From Lumbricus terrestris (lineage: Eukaryota; Annelida; Clitellata; Crassiclitellata; Lumbricidae), in NCBI GenBank assembly GCA_949752735.1, contig OX457036.1:255001-319000 (forward strand): DNA of 64,000 nucleotides, in the 5' to 3' direction. Below are positions 1 through 12,363 of this stretch, piece by piece (position 1 is the stretch's first letter; each line of letters begins with the position of its first letter). The notes below the pieces were generated by a model. It had not been told where the DNA came from and did not search any database. It was given only the letters and a program-made list of their open reading frames with translations. A program made the translations under genes and the position numbers.

Positions 1-220
1 AGAACTGCACTTCATGTGTTCAACCGTCTTAATCAGTTCTGCAAAGGTCAGCTGTTCTGTATAGCAGCTCTGCCTGGCAAAGAATTGGAACAAGGTGCAT
101 TATCCAATTCAGGCCAATAGAAGGCTTGAATGAAAATATTGATGTTTATTCATTTGCCTGTTATGTTCAATTTCGTTGCATTTAGGCTACTGTACACCTG
201 TGTTGTCGAATGAGCAATGA

Positions 221-576
221 CATAGGCGTACGAGACGAGGGTCCAGGGGGGGCAAATGCCCCTCCAAATTTCGGGCAAATGTGTTTTTGGGGCAAAAGAG
301 GCTTGGACGGGCAAAAAAATTGCGGAGATTTTTTTCGGGCAAAACAGGTACGGAAGGGATTTTTCGGGCACGCAGGGGTAAAAAAGAAAAAGGTCGTAAG
401 ATTTTAGAAATTTTTATTTTGGGCGAATGACTAAAAAAAAAAGGTCGTCAGATATTTCGGACGGGAAAATCTTAAGAATTTTTGGCGGCTGACTAAAAAA
501 AAAAAAAGGTCGTCAGATTTTTCGGGCCAAAAATTTTTTTGGCCCCCCCACTGCCGAAATGTCCCGTACGCCTATG
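221..576. mobile_element. hAT-type MITE A
   Basis: Ends CATAGGCGTACGAGAC and GTCCCGTACGCCTATG are inverted, and AGCAATGA is duplicated at 213-220 and 577-584. The inside has GGGCAAAA and GACTAAAAAAAAAAGGTCGT repeats and no transposase. Its left 70 bp resemble the right end of 26578-27913. Confidence 0.85.
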
Positions 577-1599
<1,023 letters not shown>

Positions 1600-1804
1600 A
1601 CGTTGAGTGGTGACTGGAGGGTGGGTGGGTGGGGGGTTGAGTGGTGACTGGAGGGTGGGTGGGTGGGGGGGCAGGGAAGAGGGAGACGAGATGAGATTCG
1701 GTTGTTGAGGGTGGATCGATTATCGTTCGGAGAACGAATAATCGTTTTGTATCTGCAGTAGGCCTATCATGTTTATTTCGTTGCCTACACCGCTGCTTCT
1801 ATTC

Positions 1805-2012
1805 AGAAGGTAAAACTATACGAGAACCGATATATTGCTGGATATAGATATAGGAGGAGACGCGGAAGACCAAGGAAGAGATGGTTGGATGAGGTACAGG
1901 AAAAGTCTGGCATGAACTTGGAGGAGCTGAGAGAGGCAACAAGAGAGAGGGGACACTGGAGAGGATACATCAAGAATATCGCCAGAGCTCCAAGAGCTGA
2001 CGGCACCAGGTG
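1805..2012 (+). pseudogene. Non-LTR retrotransposon ORF2 C-terminal fragment
   Basis: The frame reads RRRGRPRKRWLDEVQEKSG followed by MNLEELREATRERGHWR and a stop. This is the basic GRPRKRWLDEV tail typical of the end of endonuclease/reverse-transcriptase polyproteins of LINEs. It is truncated at the 5' side; nothing of the catalytic domain is present. Confidence 0.75.
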
Positions 2013-2240
2013 ACCAGGTGAAGACCTGTATTACGCATAATGTTCAAATGTAGGCTTCTCAACAGTTTCCTATGGCTTATGGATATCGCTTCTTTGTACT
2101 AAATAGGCTTAGACCTAGGCTACATAAAATGCCGAAATGCCGTTGTAGTGCCATTCGATGTTGGTCATTTCAAGTTGTTCTTTGAGGACACTGATCTGAG
2201 CAGGAAGCTGCAAGTAATGTTTTCCTTTGATATGCGGCAG

Positions 2241-2390
2241 GTCGCAGATATGGCGAACTGTATGCAGATGTTCTTCGACGCCCCTATTCACCGTCTCTCT
2301 ACGAATTCCGATACACGAACTACACAGGGAAGGGAGACCGGACGAGGCAATCAGCCAAAGCCTTTGCTCAGGGACTGTGGGGCGATTTCA
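2241..2390 (+). CDS. MINPP1: MINPP1-like exon (a)
   Basis: The frame reads RYGELYADVLRRPY, then FRYTNYTGK and QSAKAFAQGLWGDFS, matching the mid-N-terminal part of MINPP where the human protein has SAAFLQGLW. An in-frame TGA at 2228-2230 limits the exon. The acceptor is most likely the AG at 2239-2240 (alternative 2246-2247). The donor is GTGAGT at 2391 and the exon ends in phase 1. Confidence 0.75.
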
Positions 2391-5300
2391 GTGAGTGCAT
2401 GCGCGGTTGGCAGAATATGGTCATTTACATGTTGGAGAGAAACGTGTAAAACCTTTGCGCAGGGCTGTTTTTAGGGAATTTTTAGAACTGCACAACTCCT
2501 TTCCTTTCCCATCATCCATGATAAACTGCGTCCAATCGGAAGACAATGACCTTTTTCCTAGTTTTAACTGTAGGCTACAGAAGTGCTTCTACAACTGCAC
2601 ATTTTGTGTACAACTGCAGATTAAAAAAGCCCTGCCTTTGCGAATAAAGTTTACTAATTTGAATTTCTTTTTCGTTGCTCAATGTTTCATAAGATCTTTC
2701 CATCATAATTATTCTGACTCTTGGCCGTCGCATTAATTAAAAAAATAAGTTACGTTTTATGAGGATTGAATCTTTGCCCCATCTCTTCAATTTTTCACTT
2801 TCTTCACCTTGCAGTTGTGGGCTATACTGTCTTGTAAAATGAGGTTTAAATCTATGAATAATATTGTGGTCCACACTGGTTGCAATTTTAAGGAAGAAGA
2901 CACAAGAGATTGACATTTAGTCAGGTGACCCAAGCTTCGGAAATTAGTTCATATATTAATAATTAGGCCTTTGTCTAGACTCTAGAAAGAGTTACTTGAG
3001 TCATAGAGAATGGAAAAAGTGGCTTGAAGAAGAATACACGTCGTCGGCGTCGCTTGAGTTTGAAGTTTGCAGATAAAATTATTAATTGCACAGAATGGTC
3101 AAAGTACTTGTTTTTTTTAGCAGGTCCATAATTATATCCATGCAATGAATTCAGACGGTCTACTCGACAAAGCATGACATAATAATATACGACATCAGTC
3201 TACTCTTTATCTTGACTTATAATAAATAATAAATAAGTGGCATTCTTTATAAATTATTTCAGTCTGATTTATTATATAGCCTGTCGTTGAATGCATCTGC
3301 TGTCTTTATCAGATAATGTCGACATGACTGAAAACTCGAGACCTGATTGGCTACTCCAGTTCTACGAACACTGTCACAAGTATTTGCAGGTGATTGTTAC
3401 ATGCATACTTGGAAAAAACGATACTGAAAACGCGGATGGATACTTGCCACTTGTAAACTTAGACGCAGGGCGGACTGGGCATAACTCTGTATTGTAGGCC
3501 TAAAGGTAGTGTCCATTCACCGTCATTTTTAGTCCTGTCAATGCCTTGTGAATAAATATTTTTCATTTTTTCAACGCATCTGAATACTTGTTGCTTGTTA
3601 GTACAGATGCTTTTTGGTGGAATGTTAATTAGTGGACTTGGCGATGTCTTTGGTGTACCACGGTTTTTGGCAAATTTGTCTTTGCTTTGTTTTCTAAAGA
3701 TTGTTGGTTCGCATCCGGTCGAGGACTACGAGAAATTCAAGACTGGACCGGAAATGACGGAGGTCATAGATGACGTCAACAAGAGACTCGGTCTTCCAAA
3801 ACAGACGCTCGGGTTTCGTAAGTCGTTCGTCTACTAGAATTTGACTGGGAGAGGAAAGAGCAGACGGGGTAAGGGTCGAAGGAAGAGTTAGGGGGACTGG
3901 AAAGCAGTGGGCGGTGGAAAAGATGAAATCAACACAAAGACTTGAGACTTGGGACTCAGGAAAATATTGCGAAGGAAGAGAAGGAAGAGAAATTTGTAGC
4001 GAGACAGACAGAGTGGCAGCGAAAGAAACATCTAAGTTTCTAAGAAATGGAGGCAGGAATTAGAATGAAGTAAGGACATAATTATCTGGTGATAGTTGGC
4101 TACTCATCGGTAATAATTGAGTGTCTCTCTCTAGTGTACGTCTTGGTTGTTGCCTAGCGACGCTTAGCAACGCTAGAGGGCAGCTGCCATCTGAGCTAAG
4201 ATGTTGGTGGCGGAGTAGGAGGAGGATTTGGAGATGTTATTAGAGTAGGAGGAAGAAGTAGGAGGACGAGGAGGAGGAGAAGGGGAGGTAAGGAGATGTT
4301 GAAAGAGTAGGAGAAGGACTGAAAAGGAGGAGGCGTAGGAGGAGGTGGAGAAGTAGGAGGAGGAGGAGGAGGAAGAGGTGTAGGAGGAGGAGGAGGAGGA
4401 GGCAGCGTTCAATTGATCACTTAGGCTTCATAAATAAGGTGGCTTGAAGTTGTGTTGTTGTTCTATTGCAATGTACTCGAGAGTCGAGACGTCGTTGGTC
4501 GTTTCGTGTACATGTTCGTCATACATTGTCTTCGTGACATAGAAGGAATGTGAATAAAAGAGATAAAGGACCGGCATAGCAGACGTTCTTCAAAGATATT
4601 CAAACATACAATCAGATACATACTTGCATTGACCGAAGTTATGTTTCAGTGATGACCAAGGTCACTTGCATCACTTATGAAGGCTGTGTCTCCCTCTGTC
4701 TATGTGTGAATTTATGTAGGCTATGTATTGTATGCCTGTTTGCGTGTTATGGAGTGTCATATCCGGGGGTGGGGGGCTAACCACACCCACCCATGAGGAT
4801 ACATATTCTTGGAGTTCTTTCATTGATGTGAAAGTAGAGCGTTGCTATAAACAACCCTATACTCTACAGGGTGGGCCAAAAATACCCCCTTTAGGTTTTT
4901 TGCCAATATCTTGACCAAAAGTAAGAATTTCGAAATGAAATTTTACAGGCTTGTAGGCAATTTATATTTACACATCATGGCCAGATTTCATCCAAATATT
5001 TAAAACAGAACAAAAGTTATATCACTTTGGCTGTTTTGACGATTCAAAAACGTGACGCAACAAAAAGTAACAAAAACATGATTTTATTAAGTCTCATCTC
5101 AAATAAATGTTATCAAATAGCCTTGATATTATTACTATTTTAAACAGAAACATAATTATTTGTGACATGTAATAATTATCCTGATCATTATTATTTATGA
5201 TCTGGTCATAATCATATGTGACATGTCGTAATAATTATCCTGATCATAATTATTTGTGACATGTTGTAATAATTATCCTGATCATAATTATTTGTGACAT

Positions 5301-8300
5301 TTCATAATAATTATCCTGATCATAATCATATGTGACATGTCGTAATAATTATCCTGATCATAATCATATGTGACATGTCGTAATAATTATCCTGATCATA
5401 ATCATATGTGACATGTCGTAATAATTATCCTGATCATAATCATATGTGACATGTCGTAATAATTATCCTGATCATAATCATATGTGGCATGTCGTAATAA
5501 TTATCCTTATCATAATCATATGTGGCATGTCGTAATAATTATCCTGATCATAATCATATGTGAAATGTCATAATAATTATCCTGATCATAATTATTTGTG
5601 ACATGTCATAATAATTATACTGATCATAATTATTTGTGACATGTCGTCGTCTTCACTGATTTGCTTTGACGTATTATATTATTGTTTTTCTTTGTGCACC
5701 GGATTCCACAATGCATCTTGATTCGATGTTGTCATCTTAATGTGTGCAGCTGATGTCTACCTGATCTTCGAGAACTGTCGTCTGGAGCATGGTCTGCATA
5801 GAGACGCTCCGTGGTGTTCCATTCTGACGTCTGCCATGTTGGAGGTGATCGAGTATCATCAGGACATCAAGTACTATTGGGAGGATAGCTACGGTCACCC
5901 GATCAGCTATGAACCAGCCTGCACCCTCGTCAGAGACATCATCGACCACTTACAGTCAGCAACCTTTCCATCATCATCATCATCGTCGTCGTCGTCATCT
6001 TCATCATCATCAACAACATCATCATCAACATCATCATCATCACCAACCTACCTCACTTCAATCACATTCGTCATCTTCCACCCTTTCTTAGTTCCAAGAG
6101 ACTCTTTTCCCTGCATGTCCATCACCAGCGGCGCCCGCAGGCGTACGCACTTATGCAAGTGCGTACAGCAGCGGCGCCCGCAGACGTACGCACATACGTA
6201 AGTGCGTACAGCGCGATGACCCCCCAAAAAAAGTCATCAGTTTTTTCGGCGGATATAAAAGGTATGTTTTTGTGAAATTCTAGGTTGATGACTAAAAAAA
6301 AGTCATCAGTTTTTTCGGCGGATATAAAAGGTATGTTTTTGTGAAATTCTAGGTTGATGACTAAAAAAAAGTCATCAGTTTTTTCGGCGGATAGAAAAAG
6401 GTATTTTTTGTGAAATTCTCGGTTGACGACTAAAAAAAAGTCATCAGTTTTTTCGGCGGATAGAAAAAGGTATTTTTTGTGAAATTCTCGGTTGACGACT
6501 AAAAAAAAGTCATGAGTTTTTTCGGCGGATAGAAAAAGGTATTTTTTGTGAAATTCTCGGTTGACGACTAAAAAAAAGTCATCAGTTTTTCGGCGGATAG
6601 AAAAAGGTATTTTTTTTTAAATTCTCGGTTGACGACTAAAAAAAAGTCATCAGTTTTTTCGGCGGATAGAAAAGGTATTTTTTGTGAAATTCTCGGTTGA
6701 CGACTAAAAAAAAGTCATCAGTTTTTTCGACGGATAGAAAAAGGTATTTTTTGTGAAATTCTCGGTTGACGACTAAAAAAAAGTCATCAGTTTTTTCGGC
6801 GGATAGAAAAAGGTATTTTTTGTGAAATTCTCGGTTGACGACTAAAAAAAAGAGGTCATCAGTTTTTTCGGCGACCTAACGAAAAAAATTTTTGTGTCCG
6901 CCCCTCCATCGAAAATTTCTGTGCGTACAAGAAAAAAATCCTGCGGGCGCCGCTGTCCATCACGCACACTGTTATAACTGGAAATTCTCTGAGCTGGTCG
7001 ACAATCCCTCTGCAGTGAGGGACGGAGTGAACAGGCAATTGGAGGAAGGCTCTAGAAGGAATGAGGAAGTACGGAAGGAAGGACGGAGGGAAGGGCAGGA
7101 AGGAAAGGCATGGAAAGATGTGGAAAGACAGGGAAAGATATGGAAGGGCAGGGAAGTCATGGAAGAATAGGGAAAGGAAGGGAAAAGAAAGACGAGATGG
7201 CTTCTTTTTCTGCCGGTGTCACGAAGTAGAGTATCTCCCGTATTAATTGTATCCCCCCAAATGAAGAAAGTCGAAAATGCCACTTGCGTGTGTATTTATT
7301 TTTACAAATTAATTTTCATCTGCTAACAGGCATGTTTATTCCTACTAGATAATTTTTTTTTGCTTTGGCTTTAGAGCACCTAAAACATTAAAACACTTAG
7401 GAACATTCAGAGTCAATAAATGAATTCGAGTTGCCTTTCTCTGAACATTGCTTAGGACACTTAAAACAATTAGAGCCACTTTAAATTTTGATTTATAGAG
7501 CATAAAATTTTCAATTATACACATTTTTCAAAAAAGGGTATAGAATGGTTTATCCCCCCGGATAGTACAGACTGGTTAATTCCATCCGGGGATAGATTAA
7601 TTCATCCCTCCGGGTAGCTTTCAGGGAGAGATAGAATATCACGTGACACCGGCCTCTGACCATCAGACTTTCTTATCACATGTGTACATGTAGGTACATT
7701 GTGTAGTCTATTCATGTCTAGTTTCGTTCATAATTTGGGTGATCTATCCATCAGTCCATCCCACTGTGTGTCTTCTTTTGTTTCTTTCTTAAAGTCTGTT
7801 TCGTGCATCTAAAAATCTATTGCAGACGCTCCTCTGTCTATCCGCCCATCTATCCATCCGATGCCCGTCCGTCCATCTGTCCGTCCGTCCATCTGTCCGC
7901 CCATCTGTTAGCCTGTAGACCCTATTAATTCTGTGTCCTTCTTCTGTATGGTTGTGTGTTGATCAGAGATGAGACGAAGTTGGGTCGGTTTCGATTCGCT
8001 CATTCGGGAACCCTCGACGCTCTCTACACTCGAATCGGTCTTTTTGAAGACGACGAACCTCTGCGAGCGACCAACTTCGCCCGTCACCGATGGCGGCGTC
8101 GCTGGGCGACAAGTCGGTCGACCCCAATGGCCGCCAACATCGTCTTCATCAAGTATCGCTGTCGCCAACCTCCGTCTGTCCGTGTCAAGACCATCGTCAA
8201 CGAAGACGTCAATCGACCGGTGACGATTCCTGGCTGTCCCCCTTCGCCCGCTCTCTGTCCTCTCCAGACACTCACCTCTCTGTGGCGATCAATCGCCGAC

Positions 8301-8384
8301 AACTGTGATATCGAACGCATCTGTGAACAGCCTTCAGCCACCGCGAACAGTGACGCCGCCGCAATGATGAAGTCAGCTACGTAA
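2241..8384 (+). CDS. MINPP1: Multiple inositol polyphosphate phosphatase (MINPP1-like), 3' part of the gene, 5 exons
   Basis: This is a histidine-acid-phosphatase-fold enzyme that removes phosphates from inositol polyphosphates such as InsP6 in the secretory pathway. The exons 2241-2390, 3313-3389, 3700-3817, 5750-5954 and 7967-8384 join with matching phases (1/2, 0/0, 1/2, 2/1), each between AG and GT. Residues resembling vertebrate MINPP1 include AFAQGLW, QFYEHCHKYLQ, EKFKTGPEM, APWCSIL, YWEDSYGHPISYEPACTL, ANIVFIKYRC and a C-terminal ICEQ. The N-terminal signal peptide and the RHGxRxP catalytic exon were not found; a LINE tail (1805-2012) lies just upstream, so they are probably off the left edge. 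The second catalytic motif reads FAHSGT where vertebrates have an HAE. The C-terminus ends MMKSAT with no KDEL-type ER signal. Introns hold a 38-bp minisatellite and a hAT MITE. Identity is recognised from remembered family sequence, not from a search. Confidence 0.87.
3313..3389 (+). CDS. MINPP1: MINPP1-like exon (b)
   Basis: The acceptor is TTTATCAG and the donor CAG/GTGATT. Together with the preceding A it encodes NVDMTENSRPD followed by WLLQFYEHCHKYLQ, equivalent to the vertebrate stretch ending in FFDHCEKFL. It ends in phase 0. Confidence 0.8.
3700..3817 (+). CDS. MINPP1: MINPP1-like exon (c)
   Basis: The acceptor is TTTTCTAAAG and the donor C/GTAAGT. It encodes IVGSHPVEDYEKFKTGPEM and then TEVIDDVNKRLGLPKQTLGF. 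The FKTGPEM block is a MINPP hallmark. It ends in phase 1 and fits the next exon, which begins with two bases of a codon. Confidence 0.87.
4868..4905 (+). mobile_element. Left terminus of a mariner-type MITE
   Basis: TACAGGGTGGGCCAAAAATA starts here, a common animal mariner MITE terminus. No right partner was found before the 38-bp array. Confidence 0.45.
5150..5645 (+). repeat. 38-bp tandem array, about 13 copies
   Basis: The unit joins AATAATTATCCTGATCATAA to TCATATGTGACATGTCGT. It lies in the MINPP intron before exon 5750. Outer copies are more diverged (ATTATTTGTGACATG). Confidence 0.93.
5750..5954 (+). CDS. MINPP1: MINPP1-like exon (d)
   Basis: The acceptor is TGTGTGCAG and the donor ACA/GTCAGC, which is weak but gives the phase 2 needed by the next exon. 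It encodes DVYLIFENCRLEHGLHRDAP and WCSILTSAMLEVIEYHQDIK, then YYWEDSYGHPISYEPACTLV and RDIIDHLQ. This corresponds to the human region containing PWCDVF and LKQYWKRGYGY. A (CAT)n tract begins in the intron a few bases past the donor. Confidence 0.85.
6126..6955. mobile_element. hAT-type MITE B with internal 69-bp tandem array
   Basis: The terminal inverted repeat CAGCGGCGCCCGCAGG / CCTGCGGGCGCCGCTG is exact over 16 bp. TCCATCAC is duplicated at 6118-6125 and 6956-6963. The first 43 bp, including a GTACGCACTT / AAGTGCGTAC hairpin, are tandemly duplicated (6126-6168, 6169-6211). About nine copies of a 69-bp unit fill 6225-6870. It sits in a MINPP intron. Confidence 0.9.
7212..7653. mobile_element. 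TIR element in MINPP intron
   Basis: GCCGGTGTCACG at the left and CGTGACACCGGC at the right are exact inverted repeats, followed inward by related ATCTCCC/CCCCGG-rich blocks. No target duplication is evident, so the class is open. Confidence 0.55.
7967..8384 (+). CDS. MINPP1: MINPP1-like terminal exon (e)
   Basis: The acceptor is GTTGATCAG. The exon carries the second histidine-phosphatase motif (RFRFAHSGTLDALYTRIGLF), the segment MAANIVFIKYRCRQP, VKTIVNEDVNRPVTIPGC and the tail LWRSIADNCDIERICEQ. The stop is TAA at 8382-8384. The overlapping open frames on the opposite strand and in +2 are shadows produced by CG-rich codon use. Confidence 0.85.
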
Positions 8385-8589
8385 CGAAACACGAAGCCCT
8401 CACCCTCCTCTCCCATTCTGATCTGGACTGGTTTCAGGTTCTAGAACATCTCCCTTGATCATCCATCCTCACCATATCCATCCTCACCATATCCATCCTC
8501 ACCAAATCCATTCTCAGCTGCTTCATCCTTTCCCATTCGACCTACAGTACTCGTCTCTTCCTACTCCTCTAGTCTTGTCAATCTGACAA

Positions 8590-8690
8590 CTCCAACCGAT
8601 AACCTTATTGACTCGACACATCGCCCGTGAATAAGCTGGTGCCCCGCTTGGCTTTCGAGTAGCACTTTAGAAGTTTGAAGATAACGATCC
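8590..8690 (+). mobile_element. Retroposon 3' tail (second tail type)
   Basis: CGTGAATAAGCTGGTGCCCC followed by TTGGCTTTCGAGTAGCACTT recurs with few changes at 50798-50850. Both end in short hexamer-like repeats (GATCCC here, GATTAC there), as retroposon tails do. Confidence 0.55.
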
Positions 8691-8804
8691 CGATCCCGGT
8701 GATGGAAAGCTGGAGGTAGACAGCATGGAATATGGCCATCATGACCTTCCACGCAAACATCTCTGTAGCTTCTGGTCTGATATGTAATTCGTGGCAGATG
8801 ATAG

Positions 8805-9490
8805 CAGGAGACAAGGATATAATAAGAGGGGAGGATGGGAGGTGAGGGAGGATAGTAGCAGGAGATAAGGATATAAGAAGATGGGAGGATGGTAGGGAGA
8901 GGAGAATAGGGGAGTATAGAGATAAGGATATAAGAAGATGGGAGGATGGTAGGAGAGAGGATGATGATAGCAGGAGATAAGGATATAATAAGATGGGGGG
9001 AGGGAGGGGAGGATAGTGGCGGTTGGTCCAAAGATAAGGATATAATAAGAGAGGAGGATGGTAGGAAGGGAGGATGGTAGCAGGAGATAAGGATATAATA
9101 AGAAGAGGGGAGGATGGGAGGTGAGGGAGGATAGTAGCAGGAGATAAGGATATAAGAAGATGGGAGGATGGTAGGGGAGAGAATAGGGGAGTATAGAGAT
9201 AAATATATAAGATGGGAGGATGGTAGGGGAGAGGATGATGATAGCAGGAGATAAGGATATAATAAGATGGGAGGATGGTAGGGGAGGGAAGGGAGGATAG
9301 TGGCGGTTGGTCCAAAGATAAGGATATAATAAGAGAGGAGGATGGTAGGAAGGGAGGATGGTAGCAGGAGATAAGGATATAATAAGAAGATGGGAGGTGA
9401 GGGAGGATTGTAGCAAGAGATAAGGATATAATAAGAAGATGGGAGGTGAGGGAGGATTGCAGCAAGAGATAAGGATATAAGAAGAGGGAA
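8805..9490. repeat. Purine-rich compound minisatellite
   Basis: Units built from GATAAGGATATAATAAGA, GGGAGGATGGTAG and TAGCAGGAGATAAGGATAT are arranged in longer repeats; 8860-9060 and 9130-9320 correspond. All three minus-strand frames stay open for 225 to 317 codons because of the composition; no protein is implied. Confidence 0.85.
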
Positions 9491-9784
9491 GGCAATGACA
9501 GCAACGCTCTTCATAGAAGTGAATCCTACTTAGTCTCTGTCAAAGTGACTGAAGAAGAGAAAAGCAAGACCTCACTGACCCCCTCACCGTGCACGTGACA
9601 CCAATAGCTATGCCAACCATATCATCTCACAAGAAAAAGCCGATGCGAGGGAAACTGATGAGACCTGATATGATGTCTGAAAAGAGTTTCTACAGTTTCC
9701 GATTCTCTCCCAGGTTGAGCATCTGACCGATGGATGAAAGAGTTTTCAGCCTAAGCAGGATCCGGGATAAGGTTATAAATAGAC

Positions 9785-9842
9785 AGAGACACACACACAC
9801 ACACACACACACATCCTCCTCCTTTCCTCCTCCTCCTCCTCC

Positions 9843-9881
<39 letters not shown>

Positions 9882-9882
9882 C
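9785..9882 (+). repeat. (AC)n, (TCC)n and (ATC)n compound microsatellite
   Basis: Three simple repeats run one after another. Confidence 0.95.
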
Positions 9883-10307
9883 ATGAGTGAACGGACGAAG
9901 TGATCTTTTGGACCATTTAGCTTTCAGACGTTCAGCCAACTAAATGCATTAACAATTATTTTTAGCTGTTCTTGGTTGAACGAGATTTTTCCGAGTTACT
10001 CAGGAATGAACCGTCGATATTTTATGCCTTTCATATTGTGGAATGCAAAACAAAGCAGTTCATATCAAAGTTTGATAAGAATAAAAATTGACTTCTTTCT
10101 TTTGGCAGTTGACTTCTTCAATTTCTAAGACCACCAGCATAAGGCCAAAAAATTCTTTGCCAACAAGACACTCCAAAAACAAGTAAGCCTCCAATAAGGT
10201 TTCAGGCCTAAGCACTGTAAGCAGAATGCGCGCCTGCCATTTGCTCTGTTGGTCCAAAATATTTTCAAGGTACTAAAAATATGCAAATATGTTGTTGTGT
10301 AATGTAC

Positions 10308-11412
10308 CACAGGAGACCGGAAAATTCGGAATGGATAGACGAAAGGTTTTGCTTAAATAGAGGTTCGAGTGGTGAAAATATTGTGGCTTAAAATACACCA
10401 TGGTTCAATAAAAAAAATAAGCCAAACTGTTTTTCTTATATCTCTAATGCCTAATCATTAATCATACTAAAATCTTTCCCAATATTTAGAGAATTGAACC
10501 AATAATAGGATTTCAAAATATGTCATAAATTTGAACAGATAGAAAGATATGAATATTATGGTGTTCGTTGCGGTTTCAACGCTTGATAGTTCCCAATTTT
10601 GGTCTTGAGTGATCCTGGAGTAAAAATTAACGGAGTATATTATCGCAACATTCTGCTCTCACATCTTTCACCTGTTAACAGAAATGTGCAACACTGCACC
10701 AGAAGGCTATTTTCTTTTTCTACAGAACAGTGCCAGCCCACAGAGCCAGATAAACCATCGAAATGCTAACAAGAGAGACACCATACTTTATTTCTCCCAC
10801 ATAATGGCATTCAAACAGTCTAGATTTAAATCCTGTCGTCTATAACATCTTCTTTATGTAAATAATCAAACAATAATCACTTAAAGTTTCTTCACAAAAA
10901 TATTTAAAACTTTTTTCATATTTGAAGCACTTTGCTACAAAACCCAACAGAAAATTGCTGGTAAACTGAAATTTCGGCAGTTGAAGCTGAAGGATTCATA
11001 TCTTTCTATCTGTTCAAATTTATTAAATATTTTGGAATCATATTCTTGCTTCAATTCTCTAAATATATTGGGGGAAAATATAGAATGATTAATAATCAGG
11101 CGTTGGAGATATATGTAAAACAGTTTGGCTTAATGTTTTTGAAGTAATTTGAACCTCGGTGTAGATGTTGGGTTGATGGAAATAATTCTTCCAATGAAAG
11201 TTGTGGATTGATTAAAATAAATAAGTTGGATTGATTTAAATATTCTTGCTTCAATAGAAGTTGGCTAAATGGAAGTTGGATTATTTTATGTAAGCAATTG
11301 TTGCTCAAATAGAAGTTGGGCCGATGAAAATAATTCTTGCTTCAATAGAAGTTAGATTGATGAGAGTAATTCTTGGCTGCTCCAGATTGTCTGCTCCGAA
11401 TTGTCCAGGAAC
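10308..11412. repeat. Fold-back element X1
   Basis: 10412-10557 and 10995-11138 are inverted repeats of about 145 bp at roughly 80% identity (shared words AAGCCAAACTGTTTT, TTTAGAGAATTGAA, TTTGAACAGATAGAAAGATA). The loop is about 440 bp and has no recognised content. The right flank (11160-11370) carries the ATAGAAGTTGGATTGATG motif of this family. Confidence 0.7.
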
Positions 11413-11571
11413 CGTAATACCATCCTGCTAGAGGGGTTTTCTGTTTTCCACAAAACTGTACTGCATGCGTCTGAGGTCTAGTGGACGATTACAACGAAAT
11501 GAACGAATAACTGCAGACAGAAGCTTAAACACTTTAAAGCAATTCAATCAGTTTAAGAAGGTCACAACAAT

Positions 11572-11883
11572 CAGTGGCGGCGCCAGGATTTCAGTTTTGG
11601 GGGCTGAAGCCTCCCGGAGGAAATTTCCATTTTCATCTGCCAAAATTTATAACAACCTTTTTTTAAGTCATCCGGCCGAAATCTCATGAAACTTGTCCAT
11701 TTTCATCCGCCAAAATTTATAACAACCTTTTTTTAAGTCATCCGGCCGAAATCTCATGAAACTTGTCCATTTTCATCCGCCAAAATTTCTAACGATCTTT
11801 AAAAACCCAGATGGCCTTTTTTAGGGGGGGCTTAGCCTTTTATAGGGTGGCTCAGCCCCCCTAACCCCCTAGCGCCGCCACTG
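11572..11883. mobile_element. hAT-type MITE C
   Basis: CAGTGGCGGCGCCAGG at the left, CTAGCGCCGCCACTG at the right; ACAACAAT at 11564-11571 and 11884-11891. A ~63-bp segment (from TTGTCCATTTTCATCCGCC) is duplicated inside. Confidence 0.87.
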
Positions 11884-12363
11884 ACAACAATTAGCAGAAC
11901 TTACTGCAAATTGTATACAAGCCAAGCGACTCAACTACTGAATTGGGTAGACTAGGCATACATGTAGTGTTCAGGGAACAAAAACATTATCTTGAAATTT
12001 TTATATTTTCAAATTTGAAAATAATGCCGGAGCTAAGCCATTTTGGCCTAGCTGAGCAAATAAAATAAATTATTTGTACAAATATATTATCAGTAGATCA
12101 TGTGCATTATAAAATGAGTGTATAATGTATTGCATTAGTAAATGATATAACATTGTAGCATTGTAAATATAACAGTATATTATAAATTAATAGTACATGC
12201 ATAATATGTAAACATCAACTCAGAACTATTATCATTGGGTTAAATATTTCTCTGTTAAAGTAATTTATTGGGGAAATTTTCCCACCACCTTGGAGGTGCC
12301 TAGATTAAAAACACTGGACAAAAGCGTCTTCCATAGCAACGAGTGCATTGACAAATATAATAT

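Noticed and set aside
2148..2240. Reading FDMRQ as the MINPP segment before exon 2241
   Set aside because: It resembles a human MINPP word but lies in a different frame from the supported exon, with no junction.
5955..6201. Extension of MINPP exon (d) into poly-Ser
   Set aside because: The open frame continues only through (CAT)n intron sequence and then into the MITE; the donor at 5955 gives the right phase.
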